57,346 bases of DNA from Caulobacteraceae bacterium UBA5005. GTDB lineage: Bacteria; Pseudomonadota; Alphaproteobacteria; Caulobacterales; Caulobacteraceae. The notes beneath the pieces were generated by a model, which was not told where the DNA came from, did not search any database, and saw only the letters and a program-made list of their open reading frames with translations. Location: contig DGYN01000025.1 in NCBI GenBank assembly GCA_002398405.1, forward strand, positions 1 to 57,346, in the 5' to 3' direction. Both the position numbers and the translations under genes were made by a program. Below are positions 1 to 10,389 of this stretch, one piece after another. Position 1 is the first letter of the stretch. Every line of letters starts with the position of its first letter.

Positions 1-1620
1 CACGACATCTATTCGATCGAGGATCTGGCCCAGCTGATCCATGACCTGAAGAACGTCAACCCGAAGGCGCGCATCAGTGTGAAGCTCGTCTCGGAAGTCG
101 GCGTTGGCACGGTCGCGGCGGGCGTCTCCAAGGCGCGGGCCGACCACGTCACCATCTCCGGCTATGACGGCGGCACGGGGGCCTCGCCCCTGACTTCGCT
201 CACCCACGCGGGCAGTCCCTGGGAGATCGGCTTGGCCGAGACCCAGCAGACCCTTCTGATCAACGGCCTGCGCGGCCGGATCGCGGTGCAGACCGACGGC
301 GGGCTTCGCACCGGCCGGGACGTCGCCATCGCGGCCCTGCTGGGCGCCGACGAGTTCGGCTTCGCCACCGCGCCGCTGATCGCGGTCGGCTGTATCATGA
401 TGAGGAAGTGCCACCTCAACACCTGCCCGGTGGGGGTCGCGACCCAGAACCCGGTCCTGCGCGCCCGCTTCACGGGCCAGCCGGAACATGTGGTCAACTA
501 CTTCTTCTTTGTGGCCGAAGAGCTGCGGGCGATCATGGCCGAGCTCGGCTTCCGCACGATCAACGAGATGATCGGCCGGGTCGACCGCCTGGACGTCGCG
601 CCGGCCGTCGATCACTGGAAGGCCAAGGGGATTGATCTCTCCAGGCTGCTCTACCAGCCCAAGGTGGATGAGCACCTGGCCACCTGGAACTCCGAGCGTC
701 AGGACCACGGTCTGGACGCCGTCCTTGACCGCGACCTGATCAAGGCTTCCGCCGCCGCCATCGCCAACGGAACGCCGGTGGTCATCGAGCGGCCGATCAA
801 GAACACCAACCGGACCACCGGCGCCATGCTGTCGGGTGAGATCGCGTTGAAGCACGGCCATGCGGGCCTGCCGGACGGCACGATCTCGATCAAGGTCGCG
901 GGCGTGGCGGGCCAAAGCTTTGGCGCCTTCCTGGCCCACGGGGTGACCCTGGAGCTGACGGGCGACGCCAACGACTATGTCGGCAAGGGCCTTTCCGGCG
1001 GCCGGGTGATCGTGCGCGCGCCCAAGGGCGCGGTGCGGGAGCCCACCGAGAACATCATCGTCGGCAACACCGTGCTCTACGGCGCCATTGCCGGGGAGGC
1101 CTATTTCGAAGGCGTCGCCGGGGAACGGTTCGCGGTGAGGAACTCCGGCGCGGTCTGCGTCGTCGAAGGCACGGGCGATCACGGCTGCGAATATATGACC
1201 GGCGGCGTCGTCGTTGTGCTGGGCAAGACCGGCCGCAACTTCGCTGCCGGGATGAGCGGCGGCGTGGCCTACGTCTATGACCCCGATGGCGACTTCGCGA
1301 GCCTGTGCAACGCTTCAATGTGCGACCTGGAAAGCGTGACGGCGACCAACCTTTCCGACGATCCGCGCCGCCCCCGCCAGAAGTCCCTGGGCAGCCATGA
1401 CGCCGGCATGGGCGACATGCTGCGGTTTGATGCGGAACGCCTGAAGATCCTGGTGGAGCGGCACCTGCTCTATACGGACAGCGCCCGGGCCCGTGAGATT
1501 CTCGACAACTGGGATCAAGCGGTTGGCAAATTCGTCAAGGTCATGCCGAAGGAATACCGGTCGGCCCTGACCAAACTGGAGACGGAGCGGCAAGCCGCCG
1601 CCACCGTCGCCGCAGAATAA
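1..1620 (+). CDS. gltB: Glutamate synthase large subunit, C-terminal part (5' end outside window)
   Basis: NADPH-dependent glutamate synthase large (alpha) subunit, which turns glutamine plus 2-oxoglutarate into two glutamates. The frame is open from base 1, so only the last 539 residues are visible. They include the end of the FMN-binding synthase barrel, a C-x5-C-x4-C motif (visible residues about 131-142, CIMMRKCHLNTC) that matches the [3Fe-4S] ligands of GltB, and then the C-terminal right-handed beta-helix with repeated Gly-rich turns. It is followed 24 bp later by gltD in the same direction, the usual operon. Identification is firm; only the glutaminase and N-terminal synthase regions are missing. 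Confidence 0.97.
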   Translation, partial: HDIYSIEDLAQLIHDLKNVNPKARISVKLVSEVGVGTVAAGVSKARADHVTISGYDGGTGASPLTSLTHAGSPWEIGLAETQQTLLINGLRGRIAVQTDGGLRTGRDVAIAALLGADEFGFATAPLIAVGCIMMRKCHLNTCPVGVATQNPVLRARFTGQPEHVVNYFFFVAEELRAIMAELGFRTINEMIGRVDRLDVAPAVDHWKAKGIDLSRLLYQPKVDEHLATWNSERQDHGLDAVLDRDLIKASAAAIANGTPVVIERPIKNTNRTTGAMLSGEIALKHGHAGLPDGTISIKVAGVAGQSFGAFLAHGVTLELTGDANDYVGKGLSGGRVIVRAPKGAVREPTENIIVGNTVLYGAIAGEAYFEGVAGERFAVRNSGAVCVVEGTGDHGCEYMTGGVVVVLGKTGRNFAAGMSGGVAYVYDPDGDFASLCNASMCDLESVTATNLSDDPRRPRQKSLGSHDAGMGDMLRFDAERLKILVERHLLYTDSARAREILDNWDQAVGKFVKVMPKEYRSALTKLETERQAAATVAAE

Positions 1621-1644
1621 CCGTTTAGAGTTCGGAGCTTATCG

Positions 1645-3078
<1,434 letters not shown>

Positions 3079-3079
3079 A

Positions 3080-5527
3080 CTAAAACCGCGCCCTGACCCC
3101 CACGTGGAAGGTCCTCGGCTGGGCCGGGGTGACGCTGGTCTCTTCCGGATCGGCGGGCAGGGGGTTGGGGATGATCTTGGCCGCGCCATCGCCCTCGAAG
3201 AAGACGCCATAAGTCGCGTAGTCCTCATCGAAGAGGTTGGTGACCCGCCCAAACAGGCTGATCTTTTCAGTGACGGCGTAGTCGGCGCGCAGGTTCGCCG
3301 TCCAATAGCTTCTCAGCTTTTCGTTGTCGTTGCCCTCGTCGCCGACAAAGTACTGCGAGCCGGCATATTGCGCGTCCGCGGAAAGGGTTAGGGCTTCGAT
3401 GGGCCGGAACGAGCCGCCCACCTTGAACCGGTGCGCCGGGATGCCGCCGATCTTGTCGCCGTTCTCGATCTCGATGTCGCCGTTGTCGTCGGCTTCAGGG
3501 TTGTTGGGCGAGGCGAAGAGGCCGGAGAACCCGTATTCGGCGTCGACATAGGCGTAGCCGGCAGCGATGGTCCAATTCCCCTGCGTGAATTCGATGTCCC
3601 CCTCAAAGCCGCTGCGGTTGGTGCGCGGCACGTTGGCGTAGTAGCCGCGGCCGACCAGGGTCGAGGCCAGGGAAACGATATCGTCGTCGTTGCGGGTCGA
3701 GAACACCGCCGCCGAGGCGCGGACGGTTCCCCCCATGCCTTCGCCTGAGAAGCGCAGGCCGCCTTCGAAGGTCTTCGAGACCACCTGCCTGAGTGGGGGG
3801 TCGGAGACCAGGGAGTTTTCCAGCAGACAGGGCCGCAGGGGGTCGCTGCATCCCAGCTCAAGCGGCGTCGGCGCGCGGTTTGTCTCGGAATATCCGCCGA
3901 ACAGGGTCAGGCCGTCAGCGGCTCTCCAGGCGAAGGTCAAGGCCGGGTTGAAGCGGCTGAAGCTGCTGTTGGTGTTGAGGTTCGGGGCCCGGCCGGTGAG
4001 GTCGCGCAGTTCGACCTCAGCCTGGTTGTAGCGCCCCCCAAGGGTGACGGAGAGGGCGGGCGTCAGATCGAGGGTGTCGGAGAAGAAGACGCCGGCGTGG
4101 CGCACGTTTGAGGTGACCTCCGCCGGGCCGTAGCCGACCTCGCCGGTCCCGGCCTGGATGATCTCGCCCAGGCCCGCAATGGGGCCGACCAGGGAGAAGC
4201 TCGCGGGCGCATCCACGACTTTCAGGTCCGGCGTGATCAGGCCAAGGGTGCTGTTGGCGGAAAAGCGGATGTCGCTTTCGGCGATCGAGGCGCCCAGGGT
4301 CAGGGTGTTCTTGCGCCCGAAGAGTTCGCCGTCGTTGACCGCCTGGGCGGAGGCGTTGGTGGTCTTGGTGCGGGTTCGGGTGCGATCAACCGATCCATAG
4401 GGCACGACCGCGCAGCCGTTGCCGCTGGCCGGATTGGAGAGAAGCATTGGGCAGGGGATCGGGGCGCCGGCCAGGGTCAGGACCTGGAACTCGCCCTTGC
4501 CGGGGCGTTGGGGCGCGGGAATGAAATCATCCTCCAGGCACAGGGTGTTGCGGAACGGGGCGGTTGGCCCGGTCGTCGCCGAGGAGCATCGTTCGAATTC
4601 AGCGTCATTGCCGTCGACATGGTCCTGGTCGAACCGGCGGTAGCCGACGCTCCCCTGCAAGGTCCAGGCCTCCCCCAGAGGCGTCGCGCCGTTGATGGCG
4701 AACAGGCTGGCGGTATTGGCGGTGGTCTGGGGGTAGGTATAGACGGCCGTCCGGTCTTCCTCCAGCAGGTCGACGGGCGATGGGCCGACGACGCCAAGGT
4801 CGCTGTGGCTGGACGCCCCCACGAAATGCAGTTCGCCGTCGCCCAGGCGCAAGCCGAAGTCGAGATAACCGCGCAGCACTTCCGATGACGACTGCTGACG
4901 CCAGCCGTCCTCGGATCCGCCGTCGATCACCGCGTACAGGCTGGCCGCTTCGTTCGACCAGCCGCCCTGCAGCCAGGCGGACATCGAGCCGAACTCGCCG
5001 CCCTGGGCCTCGGCCTCAATTCCGGAATAGGAAAAGCCGTCCTTCATGCGCAGGTTGATCGACCCGCCCAGGGCGTTGAGGCCGAAGGCGGGATTGTTGG
5101 TCGTGAGATCGGCCGAGGCGATGCCCGCCGCCGGGATCATGTCCCAGTTCATGGTGTCGCCGAAGGCTTCGTTCAGACGCTGCCCGTTCAGATAGACGGC
5201 CAGGCCCTGAGGCAGGCCCTGCAGCGGCGAGGCGACAAAGCCGCGGTAGTTGACGTCGCCCGTGAACATGTTGCCCTGGGTGTCCGAAACGTTGATTCCG
5301 GGCACGTTTCTCTGCAGCGCTTCAGTGACGGAGGGCGAGCCGGTCCTGGCGAAATCATCGGCCCCGACCCGTTGCACGGTCGACCCAAAGCGCGAGGTCG
5401 CGATGCCGCCGGCGAGCGGGGTGGGGGCCACGACGACGACCTCGGAGACGGTCGGGTCCTGCTGCTGAGCAAGGGCGCAGGCAGGGAGGGCGCAGGCGAG
5501 CAGAGCCAGGCCGAGACGGCGACGCAT
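3080..5527 (-). CDS. TonB-dependent outer membrane receptor
   Basis: Outer-membrane active-transport receptor of 815 residues. The start at 5527 was chosen because AGGAGG lies 8 bases upstream and it opens a Sec signal peptide ending in ALAQQQ; an upstream in-frame extension has no such features. A TonB-box-like segment (about 25-34, SEVVVVAPTP) is followed by a plug domain (to about residue 165, with the typical YRGF and NALGGSINLRM segments) and a beta-barrel ending in Phe (VGVRARF). The substrate cannot be told from sequence: there is no STN domain and no neighbouring transporter. It is divergent from a two-component system, which may control it (inference). Confidence 0.93.
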   Translation of the reverse strand: MRRRLGLALLACALPACALAQQQDPTVSEVVVVAPTPLAGGIATSRFGSTVQRVGADDFARTGSPSVTEALQRNVPGINVSDTQGNMFTGDVNYRGFVASPLQGLPQGLAVYLNGQRLNEAFGDTMNWDMIPAAGIASADLTTNNPAFGLNALGGSINLRMKDGFSYSGIEAEAQGGEFGSMSAWLQGGWSNEAASLYAVIDGGSEDGWRQQSSSEVLRGYLDFGLRLGDGELHFVGASSHSDLGVVGPSPVDLLEEDRTAVYTYPQTTANTASLFAINGATPLGEAWTLQGSVGYRRFDQDHVDGNDAEFERCSSATTGPTAPFRNTLCLEDDFIPAPQRPGKGEFQVLTLAGAPIPCPMLLSNPASGNGCAVVPYGSVDRTRTRTKTTNASAQAVNDGELFGRKNTLTLGASIAESDIRFSANSTLGLITPDLKVVDAPASFSLVGPIAGLGEIIQAGTGEVGYGPAEVTSNVRHAGVFFSDTLDLTPALSVTLGGRYNQAEVELRDLTGRAPNLNTNSSFSRFNPALTFAWRAADGLTLFGGYSETNRAPTPLELGCSDPLRPCLLENSLVSDPPLRQVVSKTFEGGLRFSGEGMGGTVRASAAVFSTRNDDDIVSLASTLVGRGYYANVPRTNRSGFEGDIEFTQGNWTIAAGYAYVDAEYGFSGLFASPNNPEADDNGDIEIENGDKIGGIPAHRFKVGGSFRPIEALTLSADAQYAGSQYFVGDEGNDNEKLRSYWTANLRADYAVTEKISLFGRVTNLFDEDYATYGVFFEGDGAAKIIPNPLPADPEETSVTPAQPRTFHVGVRARF

Positions 5528-5669
5528 CGAAAGTCCTCCTGCGATAGTCTTGTTATTTTTCACCCCCTCTACGGCCAAGTTTGCCTGGGCGAAATTGCAT
5601 TCATTCACAGCTTGGCCGCACTTTTTGCGCGGCTGGACAGGCGGGGGCGAAGAGGGCCAAGTCACGCCC

Positions 5670-6998
5670 GTGGCCATCTCCCTTCGCCTTCGCTTGGTTC
5701 TTCTCCCCGCCCTGATCGTCCTGGCGGGTGTTGTCGGCCTGGCCCTGTTCGAAGCCAGGGACGCCAGCAGCCGGGTGCGGGCCGAGACCGCTTCCGGCGT
5801 TCAACTGGGCCGCATGCTCGGGGCGTCGGCCATCGGCCACGCCGCCCTGGCGACCACGCCGGAAGCCGCCCTGGCTTCCCTGCGGGCAGAACTTCCCCCG
5901 GCCGTGCGGCACGTGCAGTTCACCGTGCAACGCGTTGGCCTCCTGCCCGAGCCATCGAGGCTGCGCGCCCCGGAAGCGCCCGCCTGGTTCGTCGATTGGG
6001 TCGATGCGCCGCCGATTGTCGAGCGTTATCCGGTCACCCACGCGGGCGTGCAGATCGCCGCGGTGACTCTCACCTCCACCCCCGCGGACGAGATCGATGA
6101 GGTCTGGGCCGACTGGCGCAATGAGATGGCCCTGCTGGCGGTGGTGTCGATCGGCATCATCTTCGTGGTCGTGGTGGTGGTGAACCTGGCGCTTCGCCCG
6201 CTGTCGAGCCTGGCGCACGCCTTCGACCGGATGGAGGAGGGGGACTTCGCGGTCCGCGCTCCGGCCTCGTCGGACCCTCAGCTTCGTCAGGTGGTCGATC
6301 GCTTCAACAGCCTGGCCGCCTCCCTGGAACAGGCGACGGCCGACAACCGGCGGCTCCTCGACCGGCTCATGTCGGTGCAGGAGGAGGAGCGCAAGGATAT
6401 CGCCCACGAACTGCATGACGAATTCGGGCCCTCCCTCTTCGCCATCCGAGCCGACCTGGGCGCCATCTCCCGCTGGGTGCGCAAGAAGGAGCCGCGCTTC
6501 GAGGAGATCCAGGAGCGGGCTCTGTCGATCAGCGGTCTCGTCGCCCAGATCCAGCGCATCAACAGCCGTCTATTGGAGCGCCTGCGGCCCCTGGTGCTTG
6601 AGCAGATGCCGCTCGGCCCCGCGCTGGAGAGCCTGATCTCAGATTGGCGCAACCGCTATCCGAACCTAACTTTCGAACTTGCCGCCGGCGACGTTGGCGA
6701 CCCGGGGGAGGCGGGGGTGCACGCCCTCTATCGCGCCGCCCAGGAGTGCCTGACCAATGTCGTCCGTCATGCCGAGGCCAAAGCCGTCCGCCTGCGGCTT
6801 GAGCGATCGGGCGAGATGGTCGTGCTGACCTGCCAGGACGATGGACGGGGCATGGCGAAGGATAAGGCGCACGGCTTTGGCCTGTTGGGTATGGCCGAGA
6901 GGGCGAGGGCCGCCGGCGGCAGGCTGGAGGTCTCGGCGGCGGACGGCGGGGGTATGCTGGTCCAGGTGTCAGTTAGGGCCAAGGGGGGCGGGCAATGA
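5670..6998 (+). CDS. Sensor histidine kinase, NarX/UhpB (HisKA_3) type
   Basis: Membrane sensor kinase of about 442 residues from the GTG at 5670, which has AGAGGG about 12 bases upstream; longer in-frame starts lack a ribosome site and would place extra residues before the first membrane helix. Order: TM helix (about 5-27), a periplasmic region of roughly 120 residues, a second TM helix rich in Val (about 155-175), a HAMP linker, a HisKA_3 dimerisation domain with the phosphoacceptor His in DIAHELHDEFGPSL (about residue 246), and a HATPase with DDGRGM and GFGLLGMAERA. It overlaps the response regulator by 4 bp. The periplasmic sensor region matches no family I recognise, so the signal is unknown. 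Confidence 0.92.
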   Translation: MAISLRLRLVLLPALIVLAGVVGLALFEARDASSRVRAETASGVQLGRMLGASAIGHAALATTPEAALASLRAELPPAVRHVQFTVQRVGLLPEPSRLRAPEAPAWFVDWVDAPPIVERYPVTHAGVQIAAVTLTSTPADEIDEVWADWRNEMALLAVVSIGIIFVVVVVVNLALRPLSSLAHAFDRMEEGDFAVRAPASSDPQLRQVVDRFNSLAASLEQATADNRRLLDRLMSVQEEERKDIAHELHDEFGPSLFAIRADLGAISRWVRKKEPRFEEIQERALSISGLVAQIQRINSRLLERLRPLVLEQMPLGPALESLISDWRNRYPNLTFELAAGDVGDPGEAGVHALYRAAQECLTNVVRHAEAKAVRLRLERSGEMVVLTCQDDGRGMAKDKAHGFGLLGMAERARAAGGRLEVSAADGGGMLVQVSVRAKGGGQ

Positions 6999-7615
6999 AG
7001 GTGCTGTTGATCGAGGACCATCCGATCGTCAGGGCTGGCTGCCGGCGGGTGCTGGCCCAGCGGGCGGACCTCGACGTCACCGAGGCGGAGACGGGCGCCG
7101 ATGGACTTCGGCTGGCCAAGGAAACCGGCCCTGACGTGGTCATCCTCGATCTCAACCTGCCGGACATGCGCGGCCTGGATGTGCTGAAGGCGCTCAGGAT
7201 CGCGCGGGACGACATCTGCGTCGTCATCTTCTCGATGTATGAGGAGCTGGCCTTCGTGACCTCCGCCATCGAGGCTGGCGCGCGCGGCTATGTCACCAAG
7301 AACGATGACCCGGACGCCCTGCTGGACGCCATAGAGACGGTGTCGGCGGGGGAGGTCTATGTGGCGCCGTCGGTCGCCCAGCGTCTGGCCATGGCCCGAC
7401 TCAAAGGGGATGCCGACCCCCTGGCCCCGCTCACGGCGCGGGAGCGGCAGCTGATTGGTTTGCTCGCCACGGGCAAGAGCCTGGCGGAAGTCGCCGACGC
7501 CCTGAAGGTCAGCTACCGCACCACGGCTGAAATGGCGGCGAAACTGCGCGCCCGCCTTGGGCTTCGCACCAATGCGGCCCTGATCAAGTTCGCGGTGGAA
7601 CAGACGCCGCGCTGA
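6995..7615 (+). CDS. Response regulator, NarL/LuxR type
   Basis: Two-component response regulator of 206 residues, partner of the kinase it overlaps by ATGA. The receiver domain (1-120) has the acidic pair ED at 7-8, phospho-acceptor Asp52 (VVILDLNLPDM) and the conserved switch Lys in VTKND. A GerE/LuxR helix-turn-helix follows (about 143-200, LTARERQLIGLLATGKS). The recognition-helix segment VSYRTTAEMAAKLRARLG departs from the usual VSxxTVKxHVxxI pattern, so its DNA site may be unusual. The 3' end overlaps the convergent Nudix gene by 32 bp. The divergent TonB receptor is a reasonable guess at a target. Confidence 0.93.
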   Translation: MKVLLIEDHPIVRAGCRRVLAQRADLDVTEAETGADGLRLAKETGPDVVILDLNLPDMRGLDVLKALRIARDDICVVIFSMYEELAFVTSAIEAGARGYVTKNDDPDALLDAIETVSAGEVYVAPSVAQRLAMARLKGDADPLAPLTARERQLIGLLATGKSLAEVADALKVSYRTTAEMAAKLRARLGLRTNAALIKFAVEQTPR

Positions 7616-8078
7616 ATTCCCGGATCAGGCCGGCAAGCTCAGGCTCGGCCACGGCGTTTGCGGCCTCAGCGGGGGAGAACCAGCGGCGCTCCCGCTCCGC
7701 CACCTCAGGCCAATCCGATAGTTCAGCGGCCACTTCCAGCGGGAAGACCTCCACGGTCAGTTGCCGAAGGGAGCCATCCTTCAGACGCTTGCTGTAGGCG
7801 TAATTGCCAATTGCGTGGCTCACGCGTCCCTCAATACCGGCCTCCTCGAAGGCCTCCTGCGCGGCGCATTCACCCCCCTCGCACCCCCGCATGGGCCAAC
7901 CCTTGGGGATCACCCAACGCCGCGTCTCGCGGCTGGTAAGCAAAAGGATTTCCACCCCCATGGGGGTTTGCCGCCAGGGCAGCGCGCCGTATTGCTGGGT
8001 GCCGTCGCGCAAGGACTTTAACCTCAAGAGCCGGCCAGAGGCGGGGCCGGCGTTTGGAACAAAACGCATTAGGCGCAT
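7584..8078 (-). CDS. Nudix hydrolase, diphosphoinositol-polyphosphate-hydrolase-like
   Basis: Predicted nucleotide or diphosphoinositol pyrophosphatase of 164 residues. The Nudix box begins at GWPMRGCEGGE and continues AAQEAFEEAGIEG, so the usual Arg of REUXEE is Gln; the Glu pair that binds the metal is intact. The segment WVIPKGWPM before the box is typical of DIPP/MutT-like proteins. Two starts are possible, 8078 and 8069; the second has GGGAT 7 bases upstream. The last 32 bp overlap the convergent response-regulator gene. The substrate cannot be assigned. Confidence 0.85.
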   Translation of the reverse strand: MRLMRFVPNAGPASGRLLRLKSLRDGTQQYGALPWRQTPMGVEILLLTSRETRRWVIPKGWPMRGCEGGECAAQEAFEEAGIEGRVSHAIGNYAYSKRLKDGSLRQLTVEVFPLEVAAELSDWPEVAERERRWFSPAEAANAVAEPELAGLIREFSAASVPPRT

Positions 8079-8258
8079 CCCCGGTCGTCATGTCGTGCGC
8101 GTCTGACGATTTACGCGCGTACCAATCGGTATTTCCTGTGGATGATTGGCCGAGTCGCCACCCGTTCGTAGCCTTCATCCCGCCAACGGCGGAAATGACA
8201 AAACGCCGCGGCTGGAGTAGCCTTCGGCAAGAAAACCAATCACAGGGAGGATTTCACC

Positions 8259-9335
8259 ATGTCCAAGCGTACCAAGGCCTTGTCCGCCGCCGGTGTTGTT
8301 GGGGCCGTGGCCCTCGCCGCGGGCGCCGTAGCGCTCGCCCAGGCGCCGCAGCCCGCGGCTCTGAAATCGGCCAGCGCGCTCGCCTTCGCGCCCAACGGCG
8401 TTCTGCTGGTCGGCGACTCGCTGGGAGGCCAGGTGGTCGCCATTGAGACGGGCGACACGGCGCGGGCTCCCGCCGCCAAGGCGGACATCGCTGACGTGAG
8501 CACCAAGATCGCCGCCATGCTCGGCGTGCCGGCGGCCCAGGTGTCGATCAGCGACATCGCGGTCAACCCGGCCAACGGCAACGTCTATATCGCGGTCAGC
8601 CGCGGGACCGGCGCCGAAGCGGTTCCGGTGATCGTGCGCACCGACAAGGCCGGCGCCCTGGCGGTGGTCGACGTCGCCAAGCTGAAAGCGAGCACCGTCG
8701 CCATCTCCGACAAGCCCACGGCCCCCAATCAGGCGGCCCAGGCGATCACCGACCTCGTCTTCGTCAACAACCAGGTGCTGGTGGCGGGTCTGTCGAACGA
8801 GGAGTTCAACTCCTCCATGCGGACCATCGCCTATCCCTTCCGCGGTCAGGCCTCGAGCGCCGGCATCGAGATGTATCACGGCGCCCATGGGCGGTTTGAG
8901 ACCGCCTCGCCGGTGCGGACCTTCATGACCTACACCATGAACAACCAGCCGGTGATCCTGGCGGCCTACACCTGCACCCCGATCGTCAAAATCCCGTTGG
9001 CGGACGTGAAGCCCGGCGCGCGCATCAAGGCGACGACCATCGCCGAGCTGGGCAACCGCAACCGTCCGATCGACATGATCTCCTACGAGAAGGGCGGCCA
9101 GCGCCACATCCTGCTGGCCAACAGCTCGCGCGGCGTCATGAAGCTCGACGCCAACAACCTCGAGCGTCACACCCCGATCTCGACGCCGATCGCCGACAAG
9201 GCGGGCATCCCCTACGACACCATCGCCGACCTGAAAGACGTGACCCAGCTGGACAAGCTGGACGCCTCCAACGCGGTGATCGTCGTCGCGGCCGCCGGTC
9301 AGCCGGCCCAGCTGAAGACCATCGCGCTGCCGTAA
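8259..9335 (+). CDS. Secreted protein of unknown function, possible beta-propeller
   Basis: Product of 358 residues with a clear start: GGGAGG lies 8 bases upstream of the ATG. An N-terminal signal peptide (about 1-28, hydrophobic Ala/Val core, ALAQA cleavage region) points to export. The mature part has segments such as AFAPNGVLLVGDSLGGQVVAIETG and DIAVNPANGNVYIAVSRG, which look like NHL/YVTN-type propeller strands. No catalytic motif is visible. Six bases separate it from the following lipoprotein gene, so the two are probably co-transcribed. I do not recognise a named family; the propeller reading is an inference from local strand motifs. Confidence 0.7.
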   Translation: MSKRTKALSAAGVVGAVALAAGAVALAQAPQPAALKSASALAFAPNGVLLVGDSLGGQVVAIETGDTARAPAAKADIADVSTKIAAMLGVPAAQVSISDIAVNPANGNVYIAVSRGTGAEAVPVIVRTDKAGALAVVDVAKLKASTVAISDKPTAPNQAAQAITDLVFVNNQVLVAGLSNEEFNSSMRTIAYPFRGQASSAGIEMYHGAHGRFETASPVRTFMTYTMNNQPVILAAYTCTPIVKIPLADVKPGARIKATTIAELGNRNRPIDMISYEKGGQRHILLANSSRGVMKLDANNLERHTPISTPIADKAGIPYDTIADLKDVTQLDKLDASNAVIVVAAAGQPAQLKTIALP

Positions 9336-9341
9336 GAGACC

Positions 9342-10388
9342 TTGCGTCGCTTCATCGTTGTTCTAGCCGCTCTCCTGCTGGCCGCCTGCCGGCCGGAGAG
9401 CGAGCCGCTTTCCTATGATGGAAAGACCGTCACCGCGCGGGGCGTGGACGCGCAGGACCCCTCCAAGGGCTGGGGCGATATTCTGACCGTCCGGGCCAGC
9501 GATGATCCCGCCGCGCCACCCCTGGCCGGCGAATATAAACGCCGCGGCGACACCCTGACCTTCACCCCGGCCTATCCGCCCTCGCCGCAGGTCACCCTGA
9601 CCATCACCTATCAGGCGCCCGGGGGCGAGTTTCACCGTCTGATGGTTCCGGGAAAGGCAGCACCCGCCACGGCGGCGACTACGGTGACGCAGACTTATCC
9701 GACCACTGATCGGTGGCCGGCTAACCAGCTGAAGTTCTACATCCAGTTTTCCGGGCCCATGACCAAGGGCCAAGCCTATCGCCACATCCAGTTGCTGGAC
9801 GAGACTGGCGCGGTCCTCGAACAGCCCTTCGTCGAGTTCGACCAGGAACTCTGGGACCCCGGCGTCACCCGCCTCACGGTCCTGTTCGACCCCGGACGCA
9901 TCAAGCGCGGCCTGGGCGACACCGACCCGCCCCTTGTGCCCGGCAAGACAGTCACCCTGCGCATCGACCCGGCCTGGCAGGACGCCCACGGCAAGCCCCT
10001 GGCCGCCGCCTATGAGCGCAAAATCACAGTCGTGCCGGATGTCCGCCTGCCGGTCGATCCGGCGGCCTGGAAGATCACCGCCCCTCGCGACCGCAACGCA
10101 CCCCTGTTCATCGATTTTCCGCGCCCCCTCGACTACGCGCTCGCCCGCCGGACCATCACCGTGCCGGGGGTTGAGGGGGAGGTCACCTTGCTGGCCAACG
10201 AAACCCGCTGGGCCCTGACGCCCCTGAAGCCGTGGAAGGCAGGGCGGCACGAGATTCATATCGACGGGATCATCGAGGATCTGGCGGGAAACCGTCTCTA
10301 CCGCCCCTTCGACCTGGAAAATGCCAGCGCGACGGTCGCCAAAGCCCCGCCGAAATCCGCGACCCTGACTTTCGAGGTCAAGGGCTAG
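9342..10388 (+). CDS. Predicted lipoprotein with Ig-like beta-sandwich domains
   Basis: Product of 348 residues from a TTG start. The first 16 residues form a lipoprotein signal with lipobox LLLAAC, so the mature protein should be anchored to a membrane by Cys16. The rest is Pro-rich and beta-strand-rich with repeats resembling bacterial Ig-like domains, including TFTPAYPPSPQVTLTI and QLKFYIQFSGPM, the latter like the SbsA-type Ig fold. No enzyme motif is seen. It begins 6 bp after the propeller-like gene and ends one base before the convergent crotonase gene. The function is unknown; a cell-envelope role together with its upstream neighbour is inferred. Confidence 0.7.
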   Translation: MRRFIVVLAALLLAACRPESEPLSYDGKTVTARGVDAQDPSKGWGDILTVRASDDPAAPPLAGEYKRRGDTLTFTPAYPPSPQVTLTITYQAPGGEFHRLMVPGKAAPATAATTVTQTYPTTDRWPANQLKFYIQFSGPMTKGQAYRHIQLLDETGAVLEQPFVEFDQELWDPGVTRLTVLFDPGRIKRGLGDTDPPLVPGKTVTLRIDPAWQDAHGKPLAAAYERKITVVPDVRLPVDPAAWKITAPRDRNAPLFIDFPRPLDYALARRTITVPGVEGEVTLLANETRWALTPLKPWKAGRHEIHIDGIIEDLAGNRLYRPFDLENASATVAKAPPKSATLTFEVKG

Positions 10389-10389
10389 G

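Noticed and set aside
8175..9170. Long open frame antisense to the secreted protein gene at 8259
   Set aside because: Its translation has no family features, and long antisense frames are common in GC-rich DNA. The plus-strand gene has a ribosome site and signal peptide.
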